From: MGBC114079 sp964531385
GTDB taxonomy: Bacteria; Bacillota; Clostridia; Lachnospirales; CAG-274
Reading direction: 5' to 3'
Length of the DNA stretch: 25,940 nucleotides
NCBI GenBank assembly: GCA_964531385.1
Contig: CAZHGC010000028.1
Span: forward strand, 1 to 25,940
Part shown: in pieces, positions 6,375 to 13,440 of the stretch
Position numbering within the stretch: position 1 is the stretch's first letter
Layout of the letters: every line of letters begins with the position of its first letter
The notes under the pieces: model-generated
The model's database searches: none
Told to the model about the DNA's origin: nothing
What the model saw: only the letters and a program-made list of their open reading frames with translations
Program-made: the position numbers and the translations under genes

Positions 6375-7478
6375 ATGCTTAAGTTATTTGAAGTAACAGG
6401 ATTTAAAAATTTTAAGGATACTTTTAGAATTGATTTTTCAGATGTCAGAGATTATAAGTTTAATGAAAATTGCATTGAAAACAATTTGTTATCCAAAGTT
6501 ATAATTTACGGGAAAAATTCTGTTGGAAAAACTAACTTTGGTTTTGCTATGTTTGATATATTATCTCATTTTACCAACAGAAATTACAACATATATGAAT
6601 ATTTTTTAAATTCAGACAATAATTTGGGATATGCGGAATTTCATTATAAATTTAAGTTTAATTCAGATGAAATTGATTATATATATCGAAAGAAAAGTAC
6701 TTTAAATTTAGTTTATGAAAAAGTTTTGATAAATTCAAAATTAATTTTGGAGTTTGACTATGAAAAAGAAACGGGAAACATTGAGGAAATAAAAAGCATT
6801 GCTCCAAATTTGAATTTATTATTCAGAGGCAATGAATCTCTTGTTAAGTATGTTATTACGAATACCAATTTTGAAAAAAGCCACCCGTTGTATCAAATGA
6901 TGAATTTTTTATTGGGAATGTTATGGTTTCGAAGTCTTGAAGTTAATAATAATTATATAGCGTATACTTTGAAGCCCGATGATTATTTTAACTTTTTGCA
7001 TAATGAAGAAGCTTTGAGAGAATTTGAAACATTTCTTCACAAAGCGGGAATTGATGAAGAGCTTATTATTAAAACAGATAATGACGGAGAAAAAAGGTTG
7101 TATTTTAAGAGAAAAAATACATTGCTACCGTTTTTCAAAGTTGCTTCGAACGGGACAAAAGCCTTATATACTTTCTTTTATTGGTACAAATTGTTTAACG
7201 AAAAAACGCTTATTTTTATTGATGAATTTGACGCTTTTTATCACTATGAACTGTCGGAGACAATAATAAAAATGCTTGAAGAGATGAAAGGTGTGCAGAT
7301 TATATTAACTTCGCATAATACAAATTTGATGTCAAATAAAATTATGCGACCGGATTGTTATTTTATTTTAACAAAAGATAAATTGACTTCTTTTGCAAAT
7401 GCGACCGAAAGAGAATTGAGGGAAGGTCATAATCTTGAAAAGTTATATATGAGCGGTGAATTTAATGGCAGAAACTAA
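6375..7478 (+). CDS. AAA-family (AAA15/RloA/OLD-like) ATPase, probable anti-phage defence cargo
   Basis: A 367-residue cytoplasmic ATPase of the ABC/SMC-like AAA class used in OLD, AbiL/RloAB and PARIS-type systems. It opens with the family's beta strand and loop (MLKLFEVTGFKNFKD). It has Walker A GKNSVGKTN (46-54), an ABC-signature-like SNGTKAL (about 259-265), Walker B LIFIDEFDA (279-287) and an H-loop TSHNTNLM (about 312-319), so all ATPase elements are present. A long insert between Walker A and the signature is probably the sensing/dimerisation region. It has its own consensus promoter and AGGAGAC site, and its end overlaps the start of a truncated TOPRIM/RloB-like gene by 14 bases. It is not a known head protein; a defence or superinfection-exclusion role is inferred from family and context. 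Confidence 0.8.
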   Translation: MLKLFEVTGFKNFKDTFRIDFSDVRDYKFNENCIENNLLSKVIIYGKNSVGKTNFGFAMFDILSHFTNRNYNIYEYFLNSDNNLGYAEFHYKFKFNSDEIDYIYRKKSTLNLVYEKVLINSKLILEFDYEKETGNIEEIKSIAPNLNLLFRGNESLVKYVITNTNFEKSHPLYQMMNFLLGMLWFRSLEVNNNYIAYTLKPDDYFNFLHNEEALREFETFLHKAGIDEELIIKTDNDGEKRLYFKRKNTLLPFFKVASNGTKALYTFFYWYKLFNEKTLIFIDEFDAFYHYELSETIIKMLEEMKGVQIILTSHNTNLMSNKIMRPDCYFILTKDKLTSFANATERELREGHNLEKLYMSGEFNGRN

Positions 7479-7560
7479 GATATTGTTGCTTGTTGAGGGA
7501 GAAAAGACAGATTTTAAATTATATGAATACAATAAAGATTTTATTAAAACATCTGATTAA
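7465..7560 (+). pseudogene. Truncated TOPRIM/RloB-like nuclease partner (31 codons)
   Basis: The short frame begins AETKILLLVEGEKTDFKLYE, which matches the first beta strand and Glu-containing loop (LLLVEGEKTD) of TOPRIM and RloB-type proteins, the usual partners of AAA15 ATPases. It then stops after only 31 residues (ending FIKTSD), whereas full partners run to a couple of hundred residues. The start overlaps the ATPase stop in the manner of translational coupling, and the stop codon lies inside the downstream terminator stem. Both gene ends look intact, so an internal deletion is the simplest explanation. A functional micro-protein is possible but less likely. Confidence 0.6.
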
Positions 7561-7574
7561 ATCAGGTGTTTTTT
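7549..7574 (+). terminator. Intrinsic terminator closing the ATPase cargo
   Basis: ACATCTGATT (7549-7558) pairs with AATCAGGTGT (7560-7569) with one G-T wobble, running directly into six T residues (7569-7574). It overlaps the stop codon of the truncated partner and lies just before the ribosome binding site of the protease gene, insulating the cargo from the capsid genes. Confidence 0.75.
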
Positions 7575-7592
7575 ATTTGGGAGGGAAAAACA

Positions 7593-8708
7593 ATGCGTAA
7601 TTTTTGGGAATTTAAAAATTTGGGGGATAATAAAGCCGAATTATATTTATATGGCGAGATTGTTTCGGAAAGCCTTTGGGTTGATGAAGATTGTGTTGCT
7701 TACAAAGATTTTATAAAGGATCTACAGAGTTTTAACGAATGTGACGACATACGAGTTTTTATTAACAGCTGTGGAGGAGATGTTTTTGCGGCAAACGCAA
7801 TTTATTCACAGCTTAAAAAGCACCCTGCGAAAATCAATGTTGAGATTGAGGGGATTTGTGCAAGTGCGGCAACCATTGTTGCTATGGCAGGCGACAATAT
7901 TATTGCCGAAAAAAATTCTTTAATTATGATACACAATCCGACGGTTGGGCTTATGGGGTATTTTGATGAGCATAAGCTTAGCAAATGTCAAAATTCGTTG
8001 AATGCGGTTAAGCGTTCTATTATTTCTGCTTATCTTTCGAGGATTGACAAAACGGAAGAAGAGTTGTCGGCTCTTATGGACAATGAAACGTGGTATACAG
8101 GAGAAGAGGCGGTTAATGAGGGAATTATTGACGGAATATTTGAGTTTGACAAAAAAGATGAAGCTTTAAATTATGTAAATGATGAATTTGCGGTTTTTAA
8201 CAATTTATCTTTTGACATTGGAAAGTTCAAAAATTTTCCGAAAGAAAAAATAAGAAATATTAAAGATATTAAAGATATTAAAGAAAAGGCTTTTGACGAG
8301 CCTTTTTTTAATATAAAAAAACAAAAGTGCAATAGTGAGGAGGGCAAAAATATGACTATTGAAGAAATTAAAGAAAAATATCCCGATGTTTATGATGAAA
8401 TTGGGAAAGAGGCGGTTCTTTTGGAGAGAGAGAGGCTTAAAGCGATTGATGAGATTGCGGAAAGCTTGCCGAAAGATATGGTTGAAAAAGCAAAGTATGT
8501 TGATGTTGTTTCTGCCCAACAGCTTGCTTACAAAGCGATTGTTCTTAACAAACAACTTGCAAAAGAAGCTGTTTCTGACAGAGCTTTGGATAATTTGGAA
8601 GCGAATGTTAAAGATGTTTTATCGCAAAGCGAAAATATTGGAGACGAAAAGAGTATTAGTTTACAAAGGGTTGTTAATTTTATGAATAAAGACGGGAGGC
8701 GTTCATAA
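7593..8708 (+). CDS. Head maturation protease, ClpP/S49-like, with C-terminal scaffold region
   Basis: A 371-residue protein. The N-terminal 185 residues are a ClpP-type serine protease that cleaves head proteins during prohead maturation: INSCGGDVFAANAIY (about 58-71, oxyanion region), catalytic Ser91 in CASAATIVAMAG, His114 in MIHNPTVG, and a candidate Asp163 in MDNETWYTGEEAV. A Lys/Ile-rich linker (KDIKDIKEKAF) leads to a charged helical C-terminal 118 residues. As in lambda gene C/Nu3, that C-terminal part can also be made alone from an internal start. I chose the ATG with GGGAGGG (7579-7585) eight bases upstream over a possible earlier in-frame start inside the terminator. Confidence 0.92.
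   Translation: MRNFWEFKNLGDNKAELYLYGEIVSESLWVDEDCVAYKDFIKDLQSFNECDDIRVFINSCGGDVFAANAIYSQLKKHPAKINVEIEGICASAATIVAMAGDNIIAEKNSLIMIHNPTVGLMGYFDEHKLSKCQNSLNAVKRSIISAYLSRIDKTEEELSALMDNETWYTGEEAVNEGIIDGIFEFDKKDEALNYVNDEFAVFNNLSFDIGKFKNFPKEKIRNIKDIKDIKEKAFDEPFFNIKKQKCNSEEGKNMTIEEIKEKYPDVYDEIGKEAVLLERERLKAIDEIAESLPKDMVEKAKYVDVVSAQQLAYKAIVLNKQLAKEAVSDRALDNLEANVKDVLSQSENIGDEKSISLQRVVNFMNKDGRRS
8352..8708 (+). CDS. Nested in-frame scaffold protein (Nu3-like), alternative start
   Basis: An internal ATG in the same frame as the protease is preceded at 7 bases by a very strong ribosome binding site, GAGGAGGG (8337-8344). It would yield a 118-residue, highly charged helical protein beginning MTIEEIKEKYPDVYDEIGKE. 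In lambda the same arrangement yields scaffold Nu3 from within protease gene C. The site lies right after the low-complexity linker that separates protease from scaffold, where a nested start is expected. Independent translation is inferred, not shown. Confidence 0.7.
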   Translation: MTIEEIKEKYPDVYDEIGKEAVLLERERLKAIDEIAESLPKDMVEKAKYVDVVSAQQLAYKAIVLNKQLAKEAVSDRALDNLEANVKDVLSQSENIGDEKSISLQRVVNFMNKDGRRS

Positions 8709-9085
8709 TGAGTAAATATTTTGAGAAAGCGGGCGAATTTGTTCCGGATACATTATTTGCCGGAACGGAGGTTTTTGTCATTCCGAAAGCAATTCCTATT
8801 GAAGTCGGGCAGGGACTTTTGAAGAGAGGAACAGCTATTGGGCGAGGTTCTGACAAGAAATTTTATATTTTGGGGAAAACGGTTTCAAGTGTTACGATTG
8901 TTCCTTACGGTGTTTTGGCAGATGATGTTGATACAGACGATGATAATAGTGACACAGTTGTCGGTATATGTTATTTATCGGGAATGTTTAATAAAAATGC
9001 GATAATTTTTGACACCGGTGCAAATATTGAAGATTATGAAGATGATTTCAGAACGTTATCAATTTATTTTAAGGAAGCAAAATAG
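8708..9085 (+). CDS. Head decoration protein (gpD-like)
   Basis: A 125-residue protein of the lambda gpD-like capsid-stabilising class. It starts on a TAATG overlap with the protease stop, behind GGGAGGCG (8694-8701). The central part has the family's pattern: GLLKRGTAIGR, a beta strand with a small-residue turn, then YGVLADDVDTDDD and VVGICYLSGMFNKNAI. Decoration proteins trimerise on the expanded shell and brace it against the packed DNA. Its place between protease and capsid gene repeats the lambda C-Nu3-D-E order. Confidence 0.88.
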   Translation: MSKYFEKAGEFVPDTLFAGTEVFVIPKAIPIEVGQGLLKRGTAIGRGSDKKFYILGKTVSSVTIVPYGVLADDVDTDDDNSDTVVGICYLSGMFNKNAIIFDTGANIEDYEDDFRTLSIYFKEAK

Positions 9086-9097
9086 GAGGGTTTTAAA

Positions 9098-10129
9098 ATG
9101 AACGATTATACAACAAGGGAAATGCTTGAAGCTATTGAGCTTAGAAATCCGATGAAAACATTTTTTTCGGACACATTTTTCAAAATACATCATACGCACA
9201 TTGCGGAAGTTATTGAAGTTGATGTTAAAAAGGGAAAGAGAAGAATGGCACCGTTTGTTGCTCCGAGAAAAGGCGGAAAAGTTATTTTAAGAGACGGTTT
9301 TAAAACGAATATGTTTAGAACGCCGAAAATTGCACCAGAGAGAATTACAACAGTTGATGATATTATTAAAAGAGGCTTTAACGAAAATCTTTACAGCAAA
9401 AAAACGCCGGAGGAAAGGGCTGACGAACTTTTTGCGAGGGATTTATCAGAGCTTGAAAAAGCTATTGTTGACAGAAAAGAATGGCTTTGCAGACAGGTTT
9501 TGTTTTATGGCAAAATTGATGTTGTTGATGCTGATGAGGGCATTGACATTCAAGTTGATTTTGGTTTTGAAAACAAATATGCACTTGAAGACAGTTTGCT
9601 TTGGAGTGCTTCCGGTGTGAACCCTGTTGAACATTTGAAACAATGGCGAAGAGATATAATTAAGAAAACGGGGAAAGCACCGAATGTTTGTATTATGGGC
9701 TCGGAGGTTTCGGACGTATTTTTGAAAAATTCTTTTGTTACAAAGGCTATGGACGTTTTAAATATGAAAAATATTGTTATTGAGCCGAGAGTTGTTAATC
9801 CTGCACTTACATATTTTGGACGAATTGCCGAACTTGACCTTGATATTTATTCTTATGACGAATGGTTTATAAACGATTTGGGAGAGGAAGAAGCTGTAAT
9901 CCCTTATGGTCACGTTCTTTTGGCAAACTCCGGTGGAATTGGTTCTATTGAATACGGTGCAGTTACTCAAATGGAGGGGAATGGCTTTGTTACATATGAA
10001 AGCGAAATTGTTCCGAAACAATGGAGCAGAGAAGAAGATAATATTAAAATGCTAAGGCTTACGTCAAGACCTATGCCACTTCCAGAAGATGTTGACAGTT
10101 GGGCGGTTGGTGTTGTAGTTAAGGAATAG
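9098..10129 (+). CDS. Major capsid protein, lambda gpE family
   Basis: A 343-residue major head protein with an HK97-like fold expected, almost the same length as lambda gpE (341). Family traits are the start TTREMLEAIELRNPMKTFFS, a basic loop KKGKRRMAPFVAP, the segment KAIVDRKEWLCRQVLFYGKI, and the C-terminal sequence near the end, IKMLRLTSRPMPLPEDVD. A strong AGGAGGG (9084-9090) precedes the ATG, as expected for the most abundant virion protein. It follows the decoration gene by 12 bases and is followed by the FI-like gene at a similar spacing. Confidence 0.93.
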   Translation: MNDYTTREMLEAIELRNPMKTFFSDTFFKIHHTHIAEVIEVDVKKGKRRMAPFVAPRKGGKVILRDGFKTNMFRTPKIAPERITTVDDIIKRGFNENLYSKKTPEERADELFARDLSELEKAIVDRKEWLCRQVLFYGKIDVVDADEGIDIQVDFGFENKYALEDSLLWSASGVNPVEHLKQWRRDIIKKTGKAPNVCIMGSEVSDVFLKNSFVTKAMDVLNMKNIVIEPRVVNPALTYFGRIAELDLDIYSYDEWFINDLGEEEAVIPYGHVLLANSGGIGSIEYGAVTQMEGNGFVTYESEIVPKQWSREEDNIKMLRLTSRPMPLPEDVDSWAVGVVVKE

Positions 10130-10141
10130 GAGTGTTATTTT

Positions 10142-10480
10142 ATGTATACGGCGAAAATAAATATTATGAGTTCTGTTAAAACATATAAAAAAGGGGAGGT
10201 TTTGGGAAAGGAATTTTCCAAAACTTCTCTTGACCGTCTTTTGATTATGGGAGCTGTTTTTAAAGACGGTGAAGATATTCTGCAAATAGAGGAGTTTGAC
10301 AATGGAGAAACTCTTAAATTTTTAAGCGAGGAAGAACTTAGAAAATTTAAGAACAAGACTGAAATTGTTGAATATGCGAGAAAAATAGGTTTGGAACTTG
10401 ATATTGAAAACACGAAAGAAAAACTTATTAATGATGTTTTGAATTACATTGAAGAAACGTGTGATAACGATGACATTTAA
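10142..10480 (+). CDS. Small head/packaging accessory protein (FI-like position) with HeH/LEM-like C-terminus
   Basis: A 112-residue protein. Residues about 8-60 form a beta-rich segment (MSSVKTYKKGEVLGKEFSKT onward). Residues about 62-106 (LRKFKNKTEIVEYARKIGLE then a second helix ending YIEE) have the helix-extended-loop-helix look of HeH/LEM/SAP-like domains seen at the end of many small capsid-linked proteins. In lambda the gene after the capsid gene is FI, a packaging catalyst. Position suggests the same role, but I see no decisive motif. It ends overlapping the next gene. Confidence 0.6.
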   Translation: MYTAKINIMSSVKTYKKGEVLGKEFSKTSLDRLLIMGAVFKDGEDILQIEEFDNGETLKFLSEEELRKFKNKTEIVEYARKIGLELDIENTKEKLINDVLNYIEETCDNDDI

Positions 10481-10799
10481 AGAAACGGCATTAAAGGACC
10501 TTAAAGATGTTTTTTTTAATTGTGATGAATTTTCAGAAATTCATTTGATTAACGACAAAGAAATTCCGATTATTATTGAAAAAGGCAATTTAGGTAAAGA
10601 AATTTTCACAAGATTTGATGTTATTAAAGAAAATTACGAAAGAATGTTATTATTTTACGTTGAACGTGAGGCTTTGGGATTTTTGCCGAGGCTTAACAAC
10701 AACATTTGGTTTGACGGGGAATTATGGCAAGTTGCTGCGGTTGTTCCGGACGAAACGGGTTTGTTGACAATTACTCTTGGACGAAACGAGGGGCGTTAA
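10470..10799 (+). CDS. Head-tail joining protein (lambda FII-like)
   Basis: A 109-residue protein close in size to lambda gpFII (117 residues). The start TFKETALKDLKDVFFNCDEF followed by EIHLINDKEIPIIIEKGN fits the pattern seen in Firmicutes phage head-tail joining proteins: an N-terminal helix with a D-F-F-N-x-D-E-F motif, then a beta barrel. The end (IWFDGELWQVAAVVPDETGLLTITL) fits the barrel strands. I start at the ATG overlapping the previous gene by 11 bases; a TTG seven codons earlier is an alternative. FII binds the completed head and forms the tail attachment site. Confidence 0.7.
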   Translation: MTFKETALKDLKDVFFNCDEFSEIHLINDKEIPIIIEKGNLGKEIFTRFDVIKENYERMLLFYVEREALGFLPRLNNNIWFDGELWQVAAVVPDETGLLTITLGRNEGR

Positions 10800-10801
10800 T
10801 T

Positions 10802-11422
10802 ATGGCGAATGTAAACACTTCGACAGAATTCAACCAATCGGTTGACATTCAGATTGATTCGAAAGAGACGGAGAAACAGCTTAAAAAAATTGAACAGCTT
10901 GGAAAAGAGGGCGACAAAATTTTAAAAACAACCTTGAACGAAACTGTTAAGCCTTCAAGCGGGCAGAATATGAAGGATTTTTCTGCCGACACAATACAAA
11001 AAACTTATATTGTCAAGAAAAAAGTTAAGAGCAGAATTAAGATTGTTAAAGCAAGCTTAAGGAAATTGAGTGCAAGCGTTGAGACACAGGGACGACCCAA
11101 TGCACTGCCATATTTTAAAATACGAGCACACCAAAAGCCTGTTAGAAAAGGTTCGGCACCTGCTAAAGCTCAAGTTATGAAAGACGGAAGTCTTAAGCCG
11201 ATTGATAAAGCTTTTGTTGCGACTATGAAAAACGGGCATAAGGGAGTTTGGCAGAGGCTAACAAAAAAACGAGAACCTCTTAAACAGCTTTATGGACCGG
11301 GGGTGAGCCAAATGCTTGCCAACAAAAAAGTTACTTCGGATATGGAAAAGGAAATGGAAAAACGTTTTGAAAAAGAAGTTGAAAAAGAAGCAGGCAAAGT
11401 TTTTGCTAAAGCTTTTAAATGA
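10802..11422 (+). CDS. Tail completion protein, GpZ-like
   Basis: A 206-residue basic protein. The middle carries the pattern of phage minor tail protein Z: ALPYFKIRAHQKPVRKGSAP, then FVATMKNGHKGVWQRLTKKR and a terminal LYGPGVSQML motif (about 160-185). After this comes a charged coiled-coil-like helix (EKEMEKRFEKEVEKEAGKV). Z-type proteins act at the head-proximal end of the tail. The ATG follows GAGGGGCG by about 7 bases and is preferred over an earlier in-frame start inside the previous gene. Confidence 0.8.
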   Translation: MANVNTSTEFNQSVDIQIDSKETEKQLKKIEQLGKEGDKILKTTLNETVKPSSGQNMKDFSADTIQKTYIVKKKVKSRIKIVKASLRKLSASVETQGRPNALPYFKIRAHQKPVRKGSAPAKAQVMKDGSLKPIDKAFVATMKNGHKGVWQRLTKKREPLKQLYGPGVSQMLANKKVTSDMEKEMEKRFEKEVEKEAGKVFAKAFK

Positions 11423-11430
11423 GGGTTTTT

Positions 11431-11946
11431 ATGTATACACCAATGGACTTTGAAGATGACTTTTGCAAATTTCTTGAGGAAAGGATTGCGAAAAAAATTA
11501 AACTGAAGGGATATGATGACGAAAGAAAAAAGGAATTTTACAAAAATCCGAATGTTATTAAAGGTTTTATACTTCCTCGTATTGACTGCGGGGAAGTGTT
11601 TAGCGAGCTCCCTTATATTTGTTTTAGGATAAACGGTCTTGAAGCTAAGAAAATTAACGGAAAGAATGTTCACGTTTTAAAAACGCTTATAATGTTTGGC
11701 TGTTACTGTTCGGGTATTGAAAAAATCAACAAGACAAGATTTATAACTTCTGACGGAAGCGGGTACAGAGATTTATGGAACATTATGGAGCTTACAAGGC
11801 AGGCTTTGTTTAACGGAACGTTTCTTCCGAGGGTGCAACTTTTTGAAGATGAATTTTCTATGGAGATTTCGGACGAGCAATACTATCCTATTTGGGAGGG
11901 ACAGGTTAATGCTAACTTTTTGATTGGTATTCCGGATTATGTTTAA
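11431..11946 (+). CDS. Putative tail terminator / tail-joining protein (gpU-type position)
   Basis: A 171-residue protein. The C-terminal half (SDGSGYRDLWNIMELTRQAL followed by ISDEQYYPIWEGQVNANFLI) resembles phage tail-terminator or head-tail joining proteins in which a G-x-G-YRDLWN-type segment precedes a beta barrel ending in a PYPIW-type strand. It directly follows a GpZ-like gene, the slot held by lambda U. I use the ATG five bases after GAGGG; another ATG four codons upstream overlaps the previous stop. The family call is by pattern memory and moderate. Confidence 0.55.
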   Translation: MYTPMDFEDDFCKFLEERIAKKIKLKGYDDERKKEFYKNPNVIKGFILPRIDCGEVFSELPYICFRINGLEAKKINGKNVHVLKTLIMFGCYCSGIEKINKTRFITSDGSGYRDLWNIMELTRQALFNGTFLPRVQLFEDEFSMEISDEQYYPIWEGQVNANFLIGIPDYV

Positions 11947-12203
11947 TTTCCCATAAAACCAAAAACCACTGCTTTGGGTTTCATGGAAAATATTACAAAT
12001 ATAATGGGGATATTGACAGTATTCGTGTTTATTCGGGTTCGCCTGCATTTCATGGGCATTTGGTTGAATATGGGCACCGGACATCTACAGGAAAAATGAC
12101 AAGAGCATATCATGTTTTTAAAACTGTAGGTAATGAATTTCAAGATAAATACGAAAAAGATTGCGAAAATTTTGTTGATAAAATTGTTGATAAATTAAAT
12201 TAA
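11947..12203 (+). pseudogene. 5'-truncated remnant of an HK97-gp10-like tail-completion gene
   Basis: No start with a ribosome site exists here, yet one frame ending with TAA at 12201-12203 encodes a convincing C-terminal domain: IRVYSGSPAFHGHLVEYGHR (about 12015-12074), then TSTGKMTRAYHVFKTVGNEF and a charged helical end DKIVDKLN. The (A)HLVEYGHR motif plus the following small-residue turn is typical of the HK97 gp10 family, which is normally 120-150 residues long. The frame loses meaning upstream of about 11976, where another frame (ending KPKTTALGF) may continue it, so a frameshift and loss of the 5' part are likely. It lies next to an intact tail-terminator gene, the normal partner of gp10. 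Confidence 0.65.
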
Positions 12204-12217
12204 GGAGGGTGGGGCTT

Positions 12218-12634
12218 ATGATTGCATTAAAAGATATATACAAAGTTGTTTGTCAATTTTTAAAAAAACAAACGGGCGTTAAAGTTATTGACAGTGACTT
12301 TGATGAGCCGATTGTGCGACCGTCTTTTCGTGTTTTTATGGATACTGTTAAAAGCGGGCATTTTAGTTCAACTCTTCAAAATTTAAATGTATTTTTTGAA
12401 ATATATTTTTATGCGAAAGACGGAAAATTTGAAAATATGGATATTCAAGACAAAATATCACGAGGTTTTTTATATCCTCTTGAAATTAACAAAAAAACAG
12501 TTGTTTATATTAACGATTTGGAGTTTGAAAAATTGAAATATGATATTTTAAACATAAGTTTTAATTTTGAAATTGGATTTGAGTTTATTGATGAAAGCGA
12601 TGTTGAAGCTATGGAAAAATTGCAACAGAAATAA
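12218..12634 (+). CDS. Phage tail terminator family protein (DUF6838-like)
   Basis: A 138-residue protein with the layout of Firmicutes tail terminator proteins: an N-terminal helix (ALKDIYKVVCQFLKKQTG), a PSFRVFMDTVK strand, a long beta hairpin with NVFFEIYFYAKD, and a final strand pair (YDILNISFNFEIGFEF). Such proteins cap the tail tube and connect it to the neck. AAGGAGGGT lies eight bases before the chosen ATG; a GTG three codons earlier overlaps that site. With the gpU-type gene upstream it makes a second candidate terminator, which is unusual. Confidence 0.7.
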   Translation: MIALKDIYKVVCQFLKKQTGVKVIDSDFDEPIVRPSFRVFMDTVKSGHFSSTLQNLNVFFEIYFYAKDGKFENMDIQDKISRGFLYPLEINKKTVVYINDLEFEKLKYDILNISFNFEIGFEFIDESDVEAMEKLQQK

Positions 12635-12645
12635 ATAAAAACCTC

Positions 12646-12674
12646 TTGACAATGCGTATAATGCGTGTTATACT
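12646..12674 (+). promoter_or_regulatory. Promoter of hicAB with internal repeat
   Basis: TTGACA (12646-12651) and TATACT (12669-12674) are 17 bp apart. The spacer carries two copies of ATGCGT nine bases apart (12652-12657 and 12661-12666), suitable as the operator for HicB autoregulation, which is the common mode in this family. The promoter lies 12 bp after the preceding tail gene, so the cassette is transcribed independently of the late operon. Confidence 0.8.
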
Positions 12675-12696
12675 ATATGAGTAAGGAGGTTGGCAA

Positions 12697-12879
12697 ATGA
12701 AGTTTAGAGAAATAGAAAAAATTCTAAAAAAAGACGGTTGGTATCTTGTAGGAATAAAAGGTTCACATTATCAATACGAACACCCAATCAAAGAGGGAAA
12801 AGTTACAGTGCCACGTCATAATACGGATTTTAAACTTAAAACAGCCAAATCAATACTCAAACAGGCGGGGCTTGAATAA
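12697..12879 (+). CDS. hicA: HicA-type toxin (mRNA interferase)
   Basis: A 60-residue protein with the double-stranded RNA-binding-like fold of HicA toxins, which cut mRNAs in the ribosome cycle and halt growth. It shows the family's opening (REIEKILKKDGWYLVGIKGSH), with the catalytic His24 in GSHYQYEHP, the strand KVTVPRHNTDFK and the closing helix TAKSILKQAGLE. The key His and overall length are intact, so it should be active. AAGGAGG precedes the ATG. HicB follows 56 bases downstream. Confidence 0.93.
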   Translation: MKFREIEKILKKDGWYLVGIKGSHYQYEHPIKEGKVTVPRHNTDFKLKTAKSILKQAGLE

Positions 12880-12935
12880 AAGCCCTTGCCGTTTGTTAAA
12901 ATATATAGTATTTTGAATTTTAGGAGGTTTTGTTT

Positions 12936-13337
12936 ATGAAATTAGTGTATCCTGCTTGTTTTTATCCCGACGAAGATGGTTCATTTACCGTTATTGTACC
13001 CGATTTGAAAGGTTGTGTAACTTGTGGAAAAGATTTTGCGGAAGCTTTTGAAATGGCTATTGATGCTGCAAGTGGTTGGATTTTGACAACCCTTGAAGAC
13101 GGAGAAGATATTCCGAAAGCAAGTAATCAAAATGAAATTGTAGCTGATGAATATGAAAAAGGTTTTGTAAATCTTATTGTTTTGGATATAGATAGTTATG
13201 CTGAAAAATATGGGAATAAGGCAATTAGAAAAAATTGTACAATTCCGGCTTGGTTAAACACAAAAGCGGAGTTGGCAAATATTAATTTTTCAGCGGTACT
13301 TCAAGAAGCTTTGCAAGAAAAATTGTTATTGAAATAG
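12936..13337 (+). CDS. hicB: HicB-type antitoxin
   Basis: A 133-residue antitoxin. The N-terminal 60 residues form the partially degraded RNase H-like HicB domain that covers the HicA active site: YPACFYPDEDGSFTVIVPDL, GCVTCGKDFAEAFEMAIDA and GWILTTLEDGEDIPKAS. The C-terminal part (about 100-130, CTIPAWLNTKAELANINFSA then LQEALQEKL) looks like a ribbon-helix-helix DNA-binding domain, which would repress the promoter upstream of hicA. AGGAGG (12922-12927) lies eight bases before the ATG. A terminator follows directly. Confidence 0.93.
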   Translation: MKLVYPACFYPDEDGSFTVIVPDLKGCVTCGKDFAEAFEMAIDAASGWILTTLEDGEDIPKASNQNEIVADEYEKGFVNLIVLDIDSYAEKYGNKAIRKNCTIPAWLNTKAELANINFSAVLQEALQEKLLLK

Positions 13338-13345
13338 TAAAAAAA

Positions 13346-13370
13346 GACACTCAATCAGGGTGTCTTTTTT
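13346..13370 (+). terminator. Intrinsic terminator of hicAB
   Basis: GACACTC (13346-13352) pairs with GGGTGTC (13358-13364) with one T-G wobble and loop AATCA, with A-rich bases before and six T residues after. It works in both directions in principle and separates hicAB from the next cassette. Confidence 0.85.
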
Positions 13371-13440
13371 GTACAAAAAATATTCATAAAATTTATTATA
13401 ATTGAAAGAGGTGTTTAAAAATAAAATCTTAGTCTTTGTA

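Noticed and set aside
6375..7478. ATPase as a DNA packaging or head-assembly factor
   Set aside because: The terminase already provides the motor, the protein has an SMC/AAA15-type architecture, and it has its own promoter and flanking terminators.
11773..12143. Minus-strand frames over the gp10-like remnant
   Set aside because: They have no start signals; the plus-strand HLVEYGHR motif and following residues identify the true coding strand.
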